From DUZB01 sp964407525 (GTDB taxonomy: Bacteria; Desulfobacterota; DSM-4660; Desulfatiglandales; Desulfatiglandaceae), in the NCBI GenBank assembly GCA_964407525.1, contig CAYOWC010000004.1, positions 1 through 61,250 of the forward strand: DNA of 61,250 bases. The letters are read 5' to 3'. The position numbers and the translations under genes are program-made. The notes beneath the pieces were generated by a model. The model was not told where the DNA came from. It did not search any database and saw nothing but the letters and a program-made list of their open reading frames with translations. Numbering within the stretch: position 1 is the stretch's first letter; the number at the start of each line of letters is the position of its first letter. Positions 27,768 to 37,238 of the stretch are shown here, in pieces.

Positions 27768-29744
27768 ATGAAAAAAGTGTACATTATGAACACCCGAACG
27801 TTTCCCTTATGGATTCTCCTGGCCCTCGGTCTGTTCCATGCAATTTCCTCAGGGGCTGTCCGGGCTGACGAAACAAAAGAAACATGCTTCGATCTCGCAG
27901 AAATAAGCAAGACGCAATCCCTTCTCCCCTGGATGAAGTATCTGCCGGATCCGGAAGCCAAACTGACCTGGCAGACCGCCCTGGCCAGTGACCGGTGGAT
28001 GGCGGTAAGTCAGCCCAGATTCGGATATGGCTCTATTCCCGTCTGGACCCGACTGCGGGTGGAGAACACGTCTTCCACGAGACGTTCAGTTGTACTCTTC
28101 AACCCGCGGCCCATGGTCAACTACCTGGATGTCTCCGTAATTGAGAAAGACCTGCCCGTGGACGACATCCGGCTTGGATTCATGGTTCAGGAACCCACGG
28201 GAGAAAATTTTATTGCCAGCCGCCTGAGCTCCTTTCTTCTGGAGCTGCCCCCGGGCGGGAAGCGGACCATACTTGCCCGCCTGCGCACTTCCGGGGTTCT
28301 GGAACTGGGGTGGTGGGCAGCCACCGTGTCCGAGTTCAGCCGCCGCGGCATACTCGAAACCCTTGCTATGGGCCTGAACCTGGGAATTATGCTGGCCCTG
28401 ATCACCATAAGCCTGCTCTCCTGGGTCGTTCAGAGGCAGCCTCAGTTCGGGTTGCTGGCCGGCTATTCCCTGTTCTTCACCCTGATGGTTGTATCTCTAA
28501 ACGGACTGACCAGGATAGTGAGTTTCGGTCTGCCACCCGGCTTCTGGTTCATCGGCAGTTTTTTCTTTCCCATCGGTTCGGTTCTTTTCTGGATTCCTTT
28601 CACCAAATTTTTCCTTAAGACCCGGAAAACCATGCCTTTAATGAACCTATGGCTGAATATACTTCAGATCTTGCTCACCATATCCCTTTGTTCTTATCTA
28701 ATCGGCCCATGGCTGCCCTTTGTATTCAGGCTCAGCCCCTTCTGGCTGCTCTGTGCGCTGCTGGTAAGCGTTACTTCCGTCTGGGCAGGCGTGGTAGGGG
28801 TATGGCGAAGACTCGAGTACGGCTGGCTGTATCTGATGGGACACGCCGCCATGTTCAATCTGGCTGTCATACTGGTTGTTGCCGGTCAGGTAAACCTCAT
28901 TAAGAATTTAGCCTTCATTCTGATTATATACCCGTGGAGTATCGCCGCCCATGTAATAATCTTGGGAATTTCACTGAACAGGATGACCCGACAGACTCAA
29001 AAAAGGCTGGAAGCAGAGCGCCAGGCATCGCTGGAACAGTCGCGTTTTGCCGCGGTAGGCCGGATTATCGGAATGATTGTCCATCAATGGCGTACGCCTC
29101 TTGCCCGTCTGGGGACGGAACTGGCGGAACTCAATGCCTATTTTAAATACGGCAGGAATCTTGAAAGCAGATTGGTTCTTATAAAAGAAACGCTCCTACC
29201 TTCCATGAACAGCAATATGGACAACCTCACAAATATTGTGGATGATTTCAGCCGGTTTTTTTCCAGTTCCGGGAATAAAGAGAAATTTGATCCATTGGCC
29301 GTATTGAATCAGGTGCTGGAGATGGCGGGAGGAAGAATCCGTCAATTGAATGCACGGGTGGACATCCCCGAGGCGGATAAACAGATTTTTTTGACCGCCC
29401 GTCCTTCAGTTCTGGCCCACGCACTCCTGGTCATTACCGTCAACGGGCTGGACACGTTTGAAAGTCGCCGCATAAAGAACCCGCGTCTTATTTTTGATCT
29501 TCGAAAAGAGGTGAACAGTATAAGAATCAGTGTTTCAGATAATGGCGGGGGAATAGACTTGGATCCGGTGGAAAGGATTTTTGAAACCTTTGTAAGCGAC
29601 AAAGGCAAAAATCATATGGGTATGGGCCTGAATATTGCCAAGAGACTTGTGGAGGAAATTCTGGATGGGACAATAACCGTCGAAAACATCGGCCCCGGCG
29701 CCAGGTTCACTGTAACTCTGCCCGGACGGCAGGAAGATATTTAA
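27768..29744 (+). CDS. Sensor histidine kinase with 7TMR-DISM sensor
   Basis: A 658-residue membrane kinase. It has a signal peptide (ending near residue 33), an extracytoplasmic 7TMR-DISMED2-like beta domain (~40-190), and seven membrane helices (~200-405). A HisKA-like helix follows with His439 in MIVHQWRTPLARL, then HATPase with VSDNGGGIDL and MGMGLNIAKRL. 7TMR-DISM sensors are thought to bind carbohydrates or other small ligands. It pairs with the response regulator just upstream. The ribosome-binding site is weak; an ATG at 27786 is an alternative start. Confidence 0.9.
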   Translation: MKKVYIMNTRTFPLWILLALGLFHAISSGAVRADETKETCFDLAEISKTQSLLPWMKYLPDPEAKLTWQTALASDRWMAVSQPRFGYGSIPVWTRLRVENTSSTRRSVVLFNPRPMVNYLDVSVIEKDLPVDDIRLGFMVQEPTGENFIASRLSSFLLELPPGGKRTILARLRTSGVLELGWWAATVSEFSRRGILETLAMGLNLGIMLALITISLLSWVVQRQPQFGLLAGYSLFFTLMVVSLNGLTRIVSFGLPPGFWFIGSFFFPIGSVLFWIPFTKFFLKTRKTMPLMNLWLNILQILLTISLCSYLIGPWLPFVFRLSPFWLLCALLVSVTSVWAGVVGVWRRLEYGWLYLMGHAAMFNLAVILVVAGQVNLIKNLAFILIIYPWSIAAHVIILGISLNRMTRQTQKRLEAERQASLEQSRFAAVGRIIGMIVHQWRTPLARLGTELAELNAYFKYGRNLESRLVLIKETLLPSMNSNMDNLTNIVDDFSRFFSSSGNKEKFDPLAVLNQVLEMAGGRIRQLNARVDIPEADKQIFLTARPSVLAHALLVITVNGLDTFESRRIKNPRLIFDLRKEVNSIRISVSDNGGGIDLDPVERIFETFVSDKGKNHMGMGLNIAKRLVEEILDGTITVENIGPGARFTVTLPGRQEDI

Positions 29745-29763
29745 GTAAACCTCGGGGGAAGGA

Positions 29764-30423
29764 ATGACGGATTTACAGAAAAAAACAGTTTTTTTTGCCG
29801 GTATCGCAGGAATCCTTTGCCTGATTATGTTCGTATTCTTTGACAAATCGGTTGATCTATGGATCCACCACCACTGGGCCAATACCTGGATTTCCACATC
29901 TTCCAAATACGTGTCCTACCTGGCCAAAGGTTCATTTATCAACCTTGGAATCGCTCTCTGTTTCATTCTCGTAATCGCAGCCGATTCCAGGCTCGCAAAA
30001 CCGTGGGCAAGAATTATGCTCTATATCTGTGTTTCCGCCGCCATAGCCATGGTCATCGGGGATGGGCTCAAATATCTCCTGGGCCGTTATCGCCCCACCA
30101 TGCTTTTCGAGCATGACCTGTACGGGTTTCATTTCCTTTCCGGAAGATGGAAATTGAATTCCACCCCATCAGGTCATACAATCAGAGCCTTCAGCATCCT
30201 GACTGCCCTGTCCCTGGTATATCGGAGGTTCACACCGGCATTTATTTCCATCGCTGTCCTGATCGGGATCAGCCGGATATTTGTAACCGCACATTATCCG
30301 AGCGATGTCCTTTTTGGCGCCTATATCGGAGTATTTACCGCGCTCTGGACCTTTGTGTTCTTTTTCGGTAAAGACATGCACAAAACTGCAGACTTCAGTA
30401 GTAGTAGAAAGGATCTGATATGA
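29764..30423 (+). CDS. PAP2-family membrane phosphatase
   Basis: A 219-residue integral membrane protein with the three PAP2 motifs: K...RYRP (YLLGRYRPTMLF), PSGHTIRAF, and SRIFVTAHYPSDV. Catalytic histidines are in the second and third motifs. Family members dephosphorylate lipid phosphates such as phosphatidic acid, PGP or undecaprenyl diphosphate. GGGGGAAGG precedes the ATG. The 3' end overlaps serB by 4 bp, so it is translationally coupled to that gene. Confidence 0.9.
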   Translation: MTDLQKKTVFFAGIAGILCLIMFVFFDKSVDLWIHHHWANTWISTSSKYVSYLAKGSFINLGIALCFILVIAADSRLAKPWARIMLYICVSAAIAMVIGDGLKYLLGRYRPTMLFEHDLYGFHFLSGRWKLNSTPSGHTIRAFSILTALSLVYRRFTPAFISIAVLIGISRIFVTAHYPSDVLFGAYIGVFTALWTFVFFFGKDMHKTADFSSSRKDLI

Positions 30424-31625
30424 AACAAGAAAAAAGATTTCTCATGGTAACCATCTCCGGAGAAGACCGCCCCGGAATCATGTCGGCATTGCTGGATATG
30501 CTGGTCAGGCACGACGTGGAGATTGTAGATGTGGGACAGACCGCATTACAGAAGATGCTCGGGCTTTATTTCGTCCTTGACTTAGGCCAGGAAGCAAATA
30601 CTGGTGACAGCGTCATGAAAGATCTTCTTTTCAAAGCCAATCAGCTTGGTCTCACCCTGAACTTCCAGCTTTTTCAGCCGACAGAAATAGAGCACATACA
30701 AAACCATAACCATTTTGTGCTCAATTTCTTCGGAGATACCAAATCACTGGCAGAGATTTCAAGGATCCTGGCCGACGAGCATGTGAATATAGAAACCATT
30801 TCCAGCACCATCCATCATGGCAGCAGATCGATCGAGATGATTCTCAATGTGGATGATGTAGCGGATCTGACACGGCTGAAACATCGGATAATGTCCAAAA
30901 GCCGTGAGTTGAAAAAGGACCTGGGATTTCAGAGACAAGAGGCGTACAGAAAAAACAAACGCCTGATATTTTTTGATATGGACAGCACCCTGGTGGACAT
31001 GGAGGTCATCGATGAACTTGCCGACCGGGCCGGCGTAAAAAGAGAGGTGGCTCGATTAACGGAAAAGGCCATGCGGGGAGACTTTGATTTTGAAGAATCC
31101 CTCTCTCAGCGGGTGGCCCTGCTCAAAGGGCTGGGTATTGAGGATTTAAAGGCCGTAAGAGACGGGATCCGTCTCTCCGAAGGCGTGGAGGAACTGCTGA
31201 CTTCACTGAAATGGCTGGGGTACAAACTTGGTATCGTGACCGGGGGATTTGACTACTTTGCCGAACATCTGAAAAACAAGCTCAGTCTCGATTTTGTCTA
31301 CGCCAACAAGCTGGAACTCAAACGGGGGGTTCTAACCGGCAAGGTCCTCGGGAAGGTTGTTGATGCAGCTGAAAAGGCCCGCATTGTCAGCCAGACAGCC
31401 TGCGACCTGGCGATCCCCATGGACCAGGTCGTGGTTGTCGGCGATGGGGCAAACGACAAGCTCATGTTGGGCCAGGCCGGTCTTGGAATCGCCTACAACG
31501 CCAACAAAGGATTGGATCAGATCGCCAATGTCTCATTAGGGTATGCCCGTTTTATTCATATTTTTCATATCCTGGGGATCACAGAGGAGGACATGGACGA
31601 GGCGGTTTCATGCAAACAACCCTGA
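30420..31625 (+). CDS. serB: Phosphoserine phosphatase with two ACT domains
   Basis: A 401-residue cytosolic HAD enzyme that converts phosphoserine to serine, the last step of serine synthesis. Two ACT regulatory domains (~8-85 and ~97-170) precede the HAD core. Motif I DMDSTLVD holds Asp186 and Asp188, motif II is GIVTGGFD, and motif IV is VVVGDGANDKLML. The ACT pair suggests feedback sensing of an amino acid. It overlaps the PAP2 gene. The cysteine synthase gene nearby on the other strand uses serine-derived O-acetylserine, a possible functional link. Confidence 0.95.
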   Translation: MKQEKRFLMVTISGEDRPGIMSALLDMLVRHDVEIVDVGQTALQKMLGLYFVLDLGQEANTGDSVMKDLLFKANQLGLTLNFQLFQPTEIEHIQNHNHFVLNFFGDTKSLAEISRILADEHVNIETISSTIHHGSRSIEMILNVDDVADLTRLKHRIMSKSRELKKDLGFQRQEAYRKNKRLIFFDMDSTLVDMEVIDELADRAGVKREVARLTEKAMRGDFDFEESLSQRVALLKGLGIEDLKAVRDGIRLSEGVEELLTSLKWLGYKLGIVTGGFDYFAEHLKNKLSLDFVYANKLELKRGVLTGKVLGKVVDAAEKARIVSQTACDLAIPMDQVVVVGDGANDKLMLGQAGLGIAYNANKGLDQIANVSLGYARFIHIFHILGITEEDMDEAVSCKQP

Positions 31626-31638
31626 CTTTTTTCACATG

Positions 31639-31927
31639 AGCGGCGCCTCTGACCGGAAAAGATGGTCAGTCTGATCGAGAAAGAAAATTAGGCGTTTTCA
31701 CACTCGAGCAAGTAACCGGAAAAAGAGAACCGCAGAATATCGAACAAGGAACCGTAGAATATTGAAGTGTGGAATCGCTTCGCTCTAACTTTTTCAAAAT
31801 TAAAGAGATTTGAAGAGCACCTTCCTTCGACATTGGACATTCCTTGTTCGATATTCGATATTCGTTTTTTGAAGAGCACGAGCGCCGCCTCTGACCGGAA
31901 AAGATGGTCAGTCTGATCGAGAAAGAA
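31639..31927. repeat. 48-bp direct repeat pair in serB-cysK intergenic region
   Basis: Two copies of a ~48-bp unit (31639-31686 and 31880-31927) share CGCCTCTGACCGGAAAAGAT and GGTCAGTCTGATCGAG. Each contains TGACC...GGTCA, a small hairpin. TTTCACATGAGCG at 31629 also recurs at 31990 where it is the cysteine-synthase 3' end. The whole 372-bp gap between serB and the cysteine synthase gene has no supported gene. Confidence 0.8.
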
Positions 31928-31997
31928 ACTATGCATTCCCACGCTGGAGCATGGGAACGAGGGAACCAGCAACGAGTAACAAGCAACCAGGGTAGTT

Positions 31998-32885
31998 TCA
32001 CATGAGCGCGGTGCTGAAGTACCTCTCAGCACGATCCGGGAGCACCGTTGTAATCTTTCCAGACAATTTTCGGGCCATCTGTCTGGCTCCCCAGACATTT
32101 GCCCCTGACGAAATACCCACAAGCAAGCCCAGATCTCTGCCTAACTGCCTCGTGGTCTCTATAGCGTCCTCATCGGTAACCTCAATCACCTCATCTATGA
32201 GAGATTTATCGAGCACATCGGGAACAAAACCATCCCCAATCCCCTGGATCTGGTGCAATCCCGGTTCATGCCCGAGGAGGGCTGAAACGTTTTTGGGTTC
32301 CACAGCCACGATCTTTGTATTCGGACTTCGCTCCCTGAGAAAGCTCCCTACCCCCTGAAGCGTCCCTCCGCTTCCAACGCCGGCAATAAAGCAAGCAATA
32401 TCCCCGTCTGTCTGTTCCCACAATTCTCGGGCGGTCTCTTCGTAATGTACTCTGGGGTTGTCCGGGTTCTCAAACTGCTGGGGAACAAATACCCTGGGAT
32501 CTTCCGCCGCCATTTGTCGAACCCGCTGTACTGCCCCCAGGATATTGTCTTCTTCCGGAGTAAGCACCAGCTCGGCCCCCAGGGTCCGAATCAGCTTTTT
32601 GCGTTCATCACTCATGTTTTCAGGCATCACGATCTTGACTGAATACCCCTTGAGCCTCCCCACCAGCGCAATCCCTATTCCCGTGTTGCCCGAAGTGGGC
32701 TCTACAATAATGGAACCGGGCTTCAACCGACCATCCTTCTCAGCTCCCTCTATCATGGCCATGGCTACCCGGTCCTTTATACTTCCACCCGGATTCAGAA
32801 ATTCCGCCTTGGCAAAAACCGTTTCCCCTTTCAATTGAATGAGAGGAGTATTGCCAACCAAATGTAAAATATTATCTGTAATCAT
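31998..32885 (-). CDS. cysM: Cysteine synthase (O-acetylserine sulfhydrylase)
   Basis: A 295-residue PLP enzyme that makes cysteine from O-acetylserine and sulfide (or thiosulfate). The PLP lysine is Lys37 in NPGGSIKDRVA, the substrate loop is PTSGNTGIGIA, the phosphate-binding motif is GVGSGGTLQGVG, and it ends VLPDRAERYFSTALM. The short length and sequence are closer to CysM/CysK2-type proteins; specificity is not resolved. The ribosome-binding site is weak. It faces serB convergently across a repeat-filled gap. Confidence 0.9.
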   Translation of the reverse strand: MITDNILHLVGNTPLIQLKGETVFAKAEFLNPGGSIKDRVAMAMIEGAEKDGRLKPGSIIVEPTSGNTGIGIALVGRLKGYSVKIVMPENMSDERKKLIRTLGAELVLTPEEDNILGAVQRVRQMAAEDPRVFVPQQFENPDNPRVHYEETARELWEQTDGDIACFIAGVGSGGTLQGVGSFLRERSPNTKIVAVEPKNVSALLGHEPGLHQIQGIGDGFVPDVLDKSLIDEVIEVTDEDAIETTRQLGRDLGLLVGISSGANVWGARQMARKLSGKITTVLPDRAERYFSTALM

Positions 32886-33171
32886 AAAGTCTCATACACC
32901 CCCGAAGTGCATTTCTTTTGGGACTTCTTGAAATTCCATCTTTTCATTCTGTTCTCCTTAACTGGAATTGGACGGATTAAAATCCTTTGTCAGCGGAACA
33001 ATACTATGCAGAAGGGATATAATGTCAAGGGCATTTTAGACTTTCAGAATACCGGTATGATTTAAGGGAGATAGGTTATGGAGGCAGAATTTTGTTGATC
33101 CAGAGCCTCCTTGGGTTTATGCTCCACCGGCAAAGTTGCCCTATTATTTCAAACAAAGGAAAAAATAATTC

Positions 33172-34158
33172 ATGAAAAAATTTCGTTTTCAGATAAACGG
33201 GACCATCCTGTTCATCCTACTGCTCATGTTATCCGTCACGCTCTCTTTTCTGTTTCCAGACCCTGGGATGAAGGGGGGGATTCTGCATACTGAATACACA
33301 ACGAGGATCGCGGTTTTTATTATTTTTATCATTCAGGGAATGACTCTGCCTTCCAAAGAACTATTACAGGGATTAGCAAAATTCAAGGTACACATTTCTA
33401 TTCAGGCATTTATTTTCCTGTTTCTGCCGGCTTTTGTATATGTATGTCTCCTGTTTACCAGAAATTTGTTCCCATTTGACCTGGTCATCGGATTTCTTTT
33501 CTTAGCTATCGTTCCCACGACCATTTCCTCATCCGTGGTATTCTCCACCCAGGCCGGGGGCAGTAACTCCATCGCGTTGTTCAATGCCTCTCTGTCAAAC
33601 ATATTGGGCATTTTTTTTGTCCCCCTCTGGATTTCATGGCAGTTAGGGGGAAAAGTAAACATTCCGCCCGCAGGAGATCTCATTCTGAAAATCATGGTCA
33701 TCATCCTGCTTCCCTTCATCATCGGCCAGATCCTTCGGAACTGGCTGGCATGGTGGGCCGACCCCAGGAAAAAAAAGTTAGGGAATCTAAGCATGATGCT
33801 GATCCTGTTTATTGTCTACGCTGCGTTCTGCGCCTCTGTAAAAGACAATACCTGGGGGAATCTGGGCATTGAAGAAATCGGATTAATATTCATCTCCACG
33901 CTCATTTTACTGATTCTTGTCATGATTGCAGGCAGGCTGTGCTGGAAATACCTAAGATTTGACAGGAAAGAAGGGATTGCCTTTTTCTTCGGCGCCACCC
34001 AGAAAGCGTTGTCTACGGGAATTCCAATGGGTCACGCGATCTTTGCTTCCACTGGTCTGGATTTGGCTCTGATTCTTGTTCCGTTGATGTTATATCATCC
34101 TCTGCAGTTATTACTGGGAAGCATCATTGTAGGACGTCTTGCGAAAAATAAAACGTAA
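33172..34158 (+). CDS. SBF-like (YfeH-type) sodium:solute symporter
   Basis: A 328-residue inner-membrane protein with about nine or ten helices, of the bile acid:sodium symporter-like family (PF13593 type). Recognisable segments are IQGMTLPSKELLQGL near residue 55, AIVPTTISSSVVFSTQAGGS near 110, and FFGATQKALSTGIPMGHAIF near 275. Those conserved polar motifs form the substrate site in relatives. The transported solute is unknown. It diverges from the cysteine synthase gene across 286 bp, and its 3' end is 5 bp from the convergent diguanylate cyclase gene. Confidence 0.85.
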   Translation: MKKFRFQINGTILFILLLMLSVTLSFLFPDPGMKGGILHTEYTTRIAVFIIFIIQGMTLPSKELLQGLAKFKVHISIQAFIFLFLPAFVYVCLLFTRNLFPFDLVIGFLFLAIVPTTISSSVVFSTQAGGSNSIALFNASLSNILGIFFVPLWISWQLGGKVNIPPAGDLILKIMVIILLPFIIGQILRNWLAWWADPRKKKLGNLSMMLILFIVYAAFCASVKDNTWGNLGIEEIGLIFISTLILLILVMIAGRLCWKYLRFDRKEGIAFFFGATQKALSTGIPMGHAIFASTGLDLALILVPLMLYHPLQLLLGSIIVGRLAKNKT

Positions 34159-34163
34159 ACCAC

Positions 34164-35078
34164 TTACACTGTTTTCCCTATCTTTACACCTGCTTCCACG
34201 GTCCTGTCTCCCCCGGCTTTCTTCGCCTCGTACATAGCCAGGTCCGCCCTCTTCATGAGAGACTCGGCCTCTTCTCCCTTATTAGCCTGGGCTACCCCTA
34301 AACTAAGTGAACAATTCAACAGGCCTGATTTTCCTGAATTGCAGTAAGGACAATTAGACTTAAACTCCTCCCGGAGTTTTTCAGCCACGGTTGAGGCGCT
34401 GGAAAGGCGGGTTTCAGGAAGAATAACTACAAACTCATCTCCTCCATAGCGAAAAGCAGAATCTGTTCCACGTAGTATTTTCCCAGCCGTTTTCCCCACG
34501 AGCCGCAGGATGTTATCCCCTTCAATATGGCCAAATTCATCATTACATTTCTTTAAATTATCTAAATCAAGAACAATGAGACTTAATGGTCTTTTGTACC
34601 TGCCGGTCCGTTCCATTTCTTTTGAAAGGACAGAGTGGAAATGCCGATGATTAAAGAGTCCGGTAAGTCCGTCCCTGATGGAAAGTTCCAGTAGTCGGGC
34701 TTCCATCTCATTTTTCAAAGTCAGGTCGTGAAAGAAACCAACGCTGCCGATCTCTTCGTTGTTCTTTTGGATAAGGGTGGCGGAGAGCCGTATGGGCACT
34801 GCTAAGCCTTGCTTGGTCGTAACGTTCACCTCAACACCTTCCAGTTTTCCCTCTCCCCCATGGTCAGGACTGTAGATCATTTTCTTAATACGACGAGCCA
34901 GTTTTTCCGGATGATAGACTTGGGTAATATGCAGTTTGCCAATCACCTCATCCATGGTGTAACCAATGAGGTTCTCAGCGGCCTTATTAAAAACCACAAC
35001 GGTCCCTTTCTTGTCGACCCCGATGATGCCGTCAGGACAAAGCGGGACTATTTTTTCAAAAATATCCTTTTCGACCAT
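34164..35078 (-). CDS. PAS-GGDEF diguanylate cyclase
   Basis: A 304-residue soluble protein. A PAS domain (~8-120) is followed by a GGDEF domain with an intact active site RYGGDEF (GGDEF at 212-216) and an intact RxxD product-inhibition site (RGTD, 203-206) five residues before it. It should make cyclic di-GMP from GTP under control of a PAS-bound signal and feedback inhibition. AGAGGAT precedes the ATG. An R1 element lies upstream. Confidence 0.93.
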   Translation of the reverse strand: MVEKDIFEKIVPLCPDGIIGVDKKGTVVVFNKAAENLIGYTMDEVIGKLHITQVYHPEKLARRIKKMIYSPDHGGEGKLEGVEVNVTTKQGLAVPIRLSATLIQKNNEEIGSVGFFHDLTLKNEMEARLLELSIRDGLTGLFNHRHFHSVLSKEMERTGRYKRPLSLIVLDLDNLKKCNDEFGHIEGDNILRLVGKTAGKILRGTDSAFRYGGDEFVVILPETRLSSASTVAEKLREEFKSNCPYCNSGKSGLLNCSLSLGVAQANKGEEAESLMKRADLAMYEAKKAGGDRTVEAGVKIGKTV

Positions 35079-35104
35079 GGTATCCTCTGAAGTTTTATGT
35101 ATTA

Positions 35105-35277
35105 CCTAAAAACAGCAATCAGCTTTTAAGCTATTAGCCGCTAGCTTAATGATGTAAATGATTTATATCAGTTTTTCCTGTATTGCAACTTTCACTTTTT
35201 GATGCTGAGCTGTTTCTCTGTAAACGACCTATATTATAGAGCTATGTAACCGCTAAGTGCTAATTGCAGCTTTTAGG
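35105..35277 (+). repeat. R1 repeat element, copy B (subtype II)
   Basis: CCTAAAAACAGCAATCAGC at the left end, GCTAATTGCAGCTTTTAGG at the right. The interior TTCACTTTTTGATGCTG and TAAACGACCTA are shared with copies C and E. Lies between the diguanylate cyclase and zinc-ribbon genes. Confidence 0.88.
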
Positions 35278-35307
35278 TATTATTCAATGATCAGGCGAAT
35301 CATTCCT

Positions 35308-35736
35308 CTAACGGTTGCAGGCAAGCGCACGGGTTCCGCTTGAAAACACAACAGTCATTTTCTGAAAAGAAACAGAAGTGACAAAACCCCTGCTAAAGGT
35401 TTTATGATCGATAACGTCCTCCACCTTGAACAACCCTGATATACTGTAAGGCAAAGGTTCCTTCTGACTAAATTTTTGAGAGAGTTCCTCAAATTCTGAT
35501 GAACTTTCCCGTCTTCCGGCGCCCGGACTTTTCTTTTTTATTTTCGCAGTCTTCCCGGGAATTTTCTTTTTGTCCGGACGATATTTATGCTCACTGCCAC
35601 AGGTAAGACACTTGACCTTCTCTACAATTCCAGTCTCGTTGTGAAAAACTACAACATGCTTCAGTTCCATTTTACATCTCGTGCAGGTTGTCATCATATT
35701 TTGAGCAACCGGTGTTCTATCTTTTTCGTTTATCAT
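35308..35736 (-). CDS. Small zinc-ribbon protein with Tudor/KOW-like C-terminus
   Basis: A 142-residue protein from the ATG at 35736 (AAGG upstream). The N-terminus carries CTRC and CLTC pairs (TTCTRCKMELKHVVV... VKCLTCGSEHKY), a zinc ribbon. A lysine-rich basic linker follows. The C-terminus FKVEDVIDHKTFSRGFVTSV followed by TVVFSSGTRAL resembles the RNA-polymerase-binding Tudor-like tail of UvrD/PcrA (pattern GDRVxHxxFGxGxV). That similarity is my inference. Function unknown; nucleic-acid or polymerase association is plausible. Confidence 0.75.
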   Translation of the reverse strand: MINEKDRTPVAQNMMTTCTRCKMELKHVVVFHNETGIVEKVKCLTCGSEHKYRPDKKKIPGKTAKIKKKSPGAGRRESSSEFEELSQKFSQKEPLPYSISGLFKVEDVIDHKTFSRGFVTSVSFQKMTVVFSSGTRALACNR

Positions 35737-35877
35737 CGTTTTCCTTCTATCCGTTTTCTTCCATAGGCTTTTAAGATAATAGTTTTGGGAACGCAAATTT
35801 TCGCAGATACGCCAAGGTAATCCCTGAAAATAAAAAATCAGAGAAAATCTGCTTTTATCCGCTTCCAAATTTATATT

Positions 35878-36465
35878 TCATTGAATAGGTCCTGCATTTT
35901 CCGTTTCCGCCCGAACCCCAGTCATGTCATCGTACACGGACATGAGGAACACCGAGGCCAAAGGCTGCGTGAAGAGCCAAGCGATGAACACTGAACCCCC
36001 AAGAGCCGAAATCCCAATAAAAAGGACGAAGACCACCAACTGGTCGCCAATCTGTCCCTTGGCAGTCATCCTGTAACTTTCTTTGACGGCCTCTGTCAAT
36101 GACAATCCTCGATCCGTCATAAGAGGCAGCATGTACAGGCAGAAAAAGGAGGCAAACAGAGCAACGAGAATCCCTGGAACAACGAGAAGAATAAACCCGA
36201 TAATCACCGCAAACAGAATAACGATACCAAATCCCAGCAACGGAAAAAAGAGGGCCATTTGTGAAAAAAGATCCCGAATTTCAGGTTTACGCTTTTCCCT
36301 CACCGTGAGGAGAATGGACTGAAGGTATCCGGCCATGAGAACCGGCGTCAGAATTCCAAAGGTCACAAGACAGGCCAGTGACATTACTACGGTCATCAGA
36401 ATCAATGGAGCAATAAACTCAATGGTGATTTTCCATGTCCGCTCAAAATGTCTCTTGAAATCCAT
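35878..36465 (-). CDS. Integral membrane protein (DUF975/DUF4013-like)
   Basis: A 195-residue membrane protein with about five hydrophobic helices (~17-45, 72-105, 103-125, 141-175). Its pattern matches YciC/DUF975-type proteins (LACLVTFGILTPVLMAGYLQ; SLTEAVKESYRMT). No enzymatic motif. AAGGAGGAT precedes the ATG. Function unknown. It shares the strand and spacing (24 bp) with the methyltransferase gene upstream. Confidence 0.75.
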   Translation of the reverse strand: MDFKRHFERTWKITIEFIAPLILMTVVMSLACLVTFGILTPVLMAGYLQSILLTVREKRKPEIRDLFSQMALFFPLLGFGIVILFAVIIGFILLVVPGILVALFASFFCLYMLPLMTDRGLSLTEAVKESYRMTAKGQIGDQLVVFVLFIGISALGGSVFIAWLFTQPLASVFLMSVYDDMTGVRAETENAGPIQ

Positions 36466-36489
36466 AACATCCTCCTTTTTGAACTAAAA

Positions 36490-37041
36490 TCAGGATGATC
36501 TTTCAAAAACCGCCGCCCTGCCAAAACGAACGATGGGCCTGTCTTTCAGACTCAGGCCCGATTCTTCGGCGATATGGATACTTTTTCCAAACGCTTTTTC
36601 GGTAACATGAAACGGGGGTTCAATCATCATGAACCGTCCCCCATTCCCCAGAATATTCCGAACCTGCGGCATGAACCTGGAACAATCAGGGACTTCATGA
36701 ACCATGTAAAAGGCCAGAACAAATTCCGCCTCCACGTGTAAAGCAAAATCGTCCTCACCGGCCAGGTGTGGTTGTATACGGCTCGCAAGGCCCTGCTTTC
36801 TCGCCCTTCTCATTACCCCGTCAAGCATTTTCTGTTGAATATCCAGGGCAATAACCTTTCCGGTCGGGCCAACCAATCCTGCCAGTCCCAATGCATTGAA
36901 CCCCAGACCGCACCCGATATCGACAGCAGTCATGCCCGGACTCACATACCCACCGTAAAGCTTTTCCGGCTTGTGCACCAATGATCTCAAACGATGGTCA
37001 AAAGTGTAAGCCAACCACCAGGGACAGACATACTCACGCAT
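36490..37041 (-). CDS. Class I SAM-dependent methyltransferase
   Basis: A 183-residue methyltransferase. SAM-binding motif I is MTAVDIGCGLGFNALGLAGL (residues ~37-56) and motif II is VIALDIQQKML. Later comes GGRFMMIEPPFHV, which resembles UbiE/ArsM-like enzymes. The substrate is not predictable. GAGGAAA precedes the ATG. It is followed by the membrane-protein gene on the same strand. Confidence 0.85.
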   Translation of the reverse strand: MREYVCPWWLAYTFDHRLRSLVHKPEKLYGGYVSPGMTAVDIGCGLGFNALGLAGLVGPTGKVIALDIQQKMLDGVMRRARKQGLASRIQPHLAGEDDFALHVEAEFVLAFYMVHEVPDCSRFMPQVRNILGNGGRFMMIEPPFHVTEKAFGKSIHIAEESGLSLKDRPIVRFGRAAVFERSS

Positions 37042-37065
37042 AAGATATTTCCTCGATTAGTAACA

Positions 37066-37236
37066 CCAAAAAGCACTTAGCTTTTGAGCTATCAGCCGTT
37101 AGTTTAATGATGTAAACAGTTTAGATTAGTTTTTTCTGTATTTCAACTTTCACTTTTTGATGCTGCGCTGTTTTTTCCGTAAACGACCTATTTTATAGGG
37201 CTATGTAACCGCTAAGTGCTAATTGCAGTTTTTAGT
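37066..37236 (+). repeat. R1 repeat element, copy C (subtype II)
   Basis: Interior AACTTTCACTTTTTGATGCT and right end GCTAATTGCAGTTTTTAG match copies B and E. Its left end is more diverged. It is followed after 2 bp by an R3 element. Confidence 0.85.
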
Positions 37237-37238
37237 AC

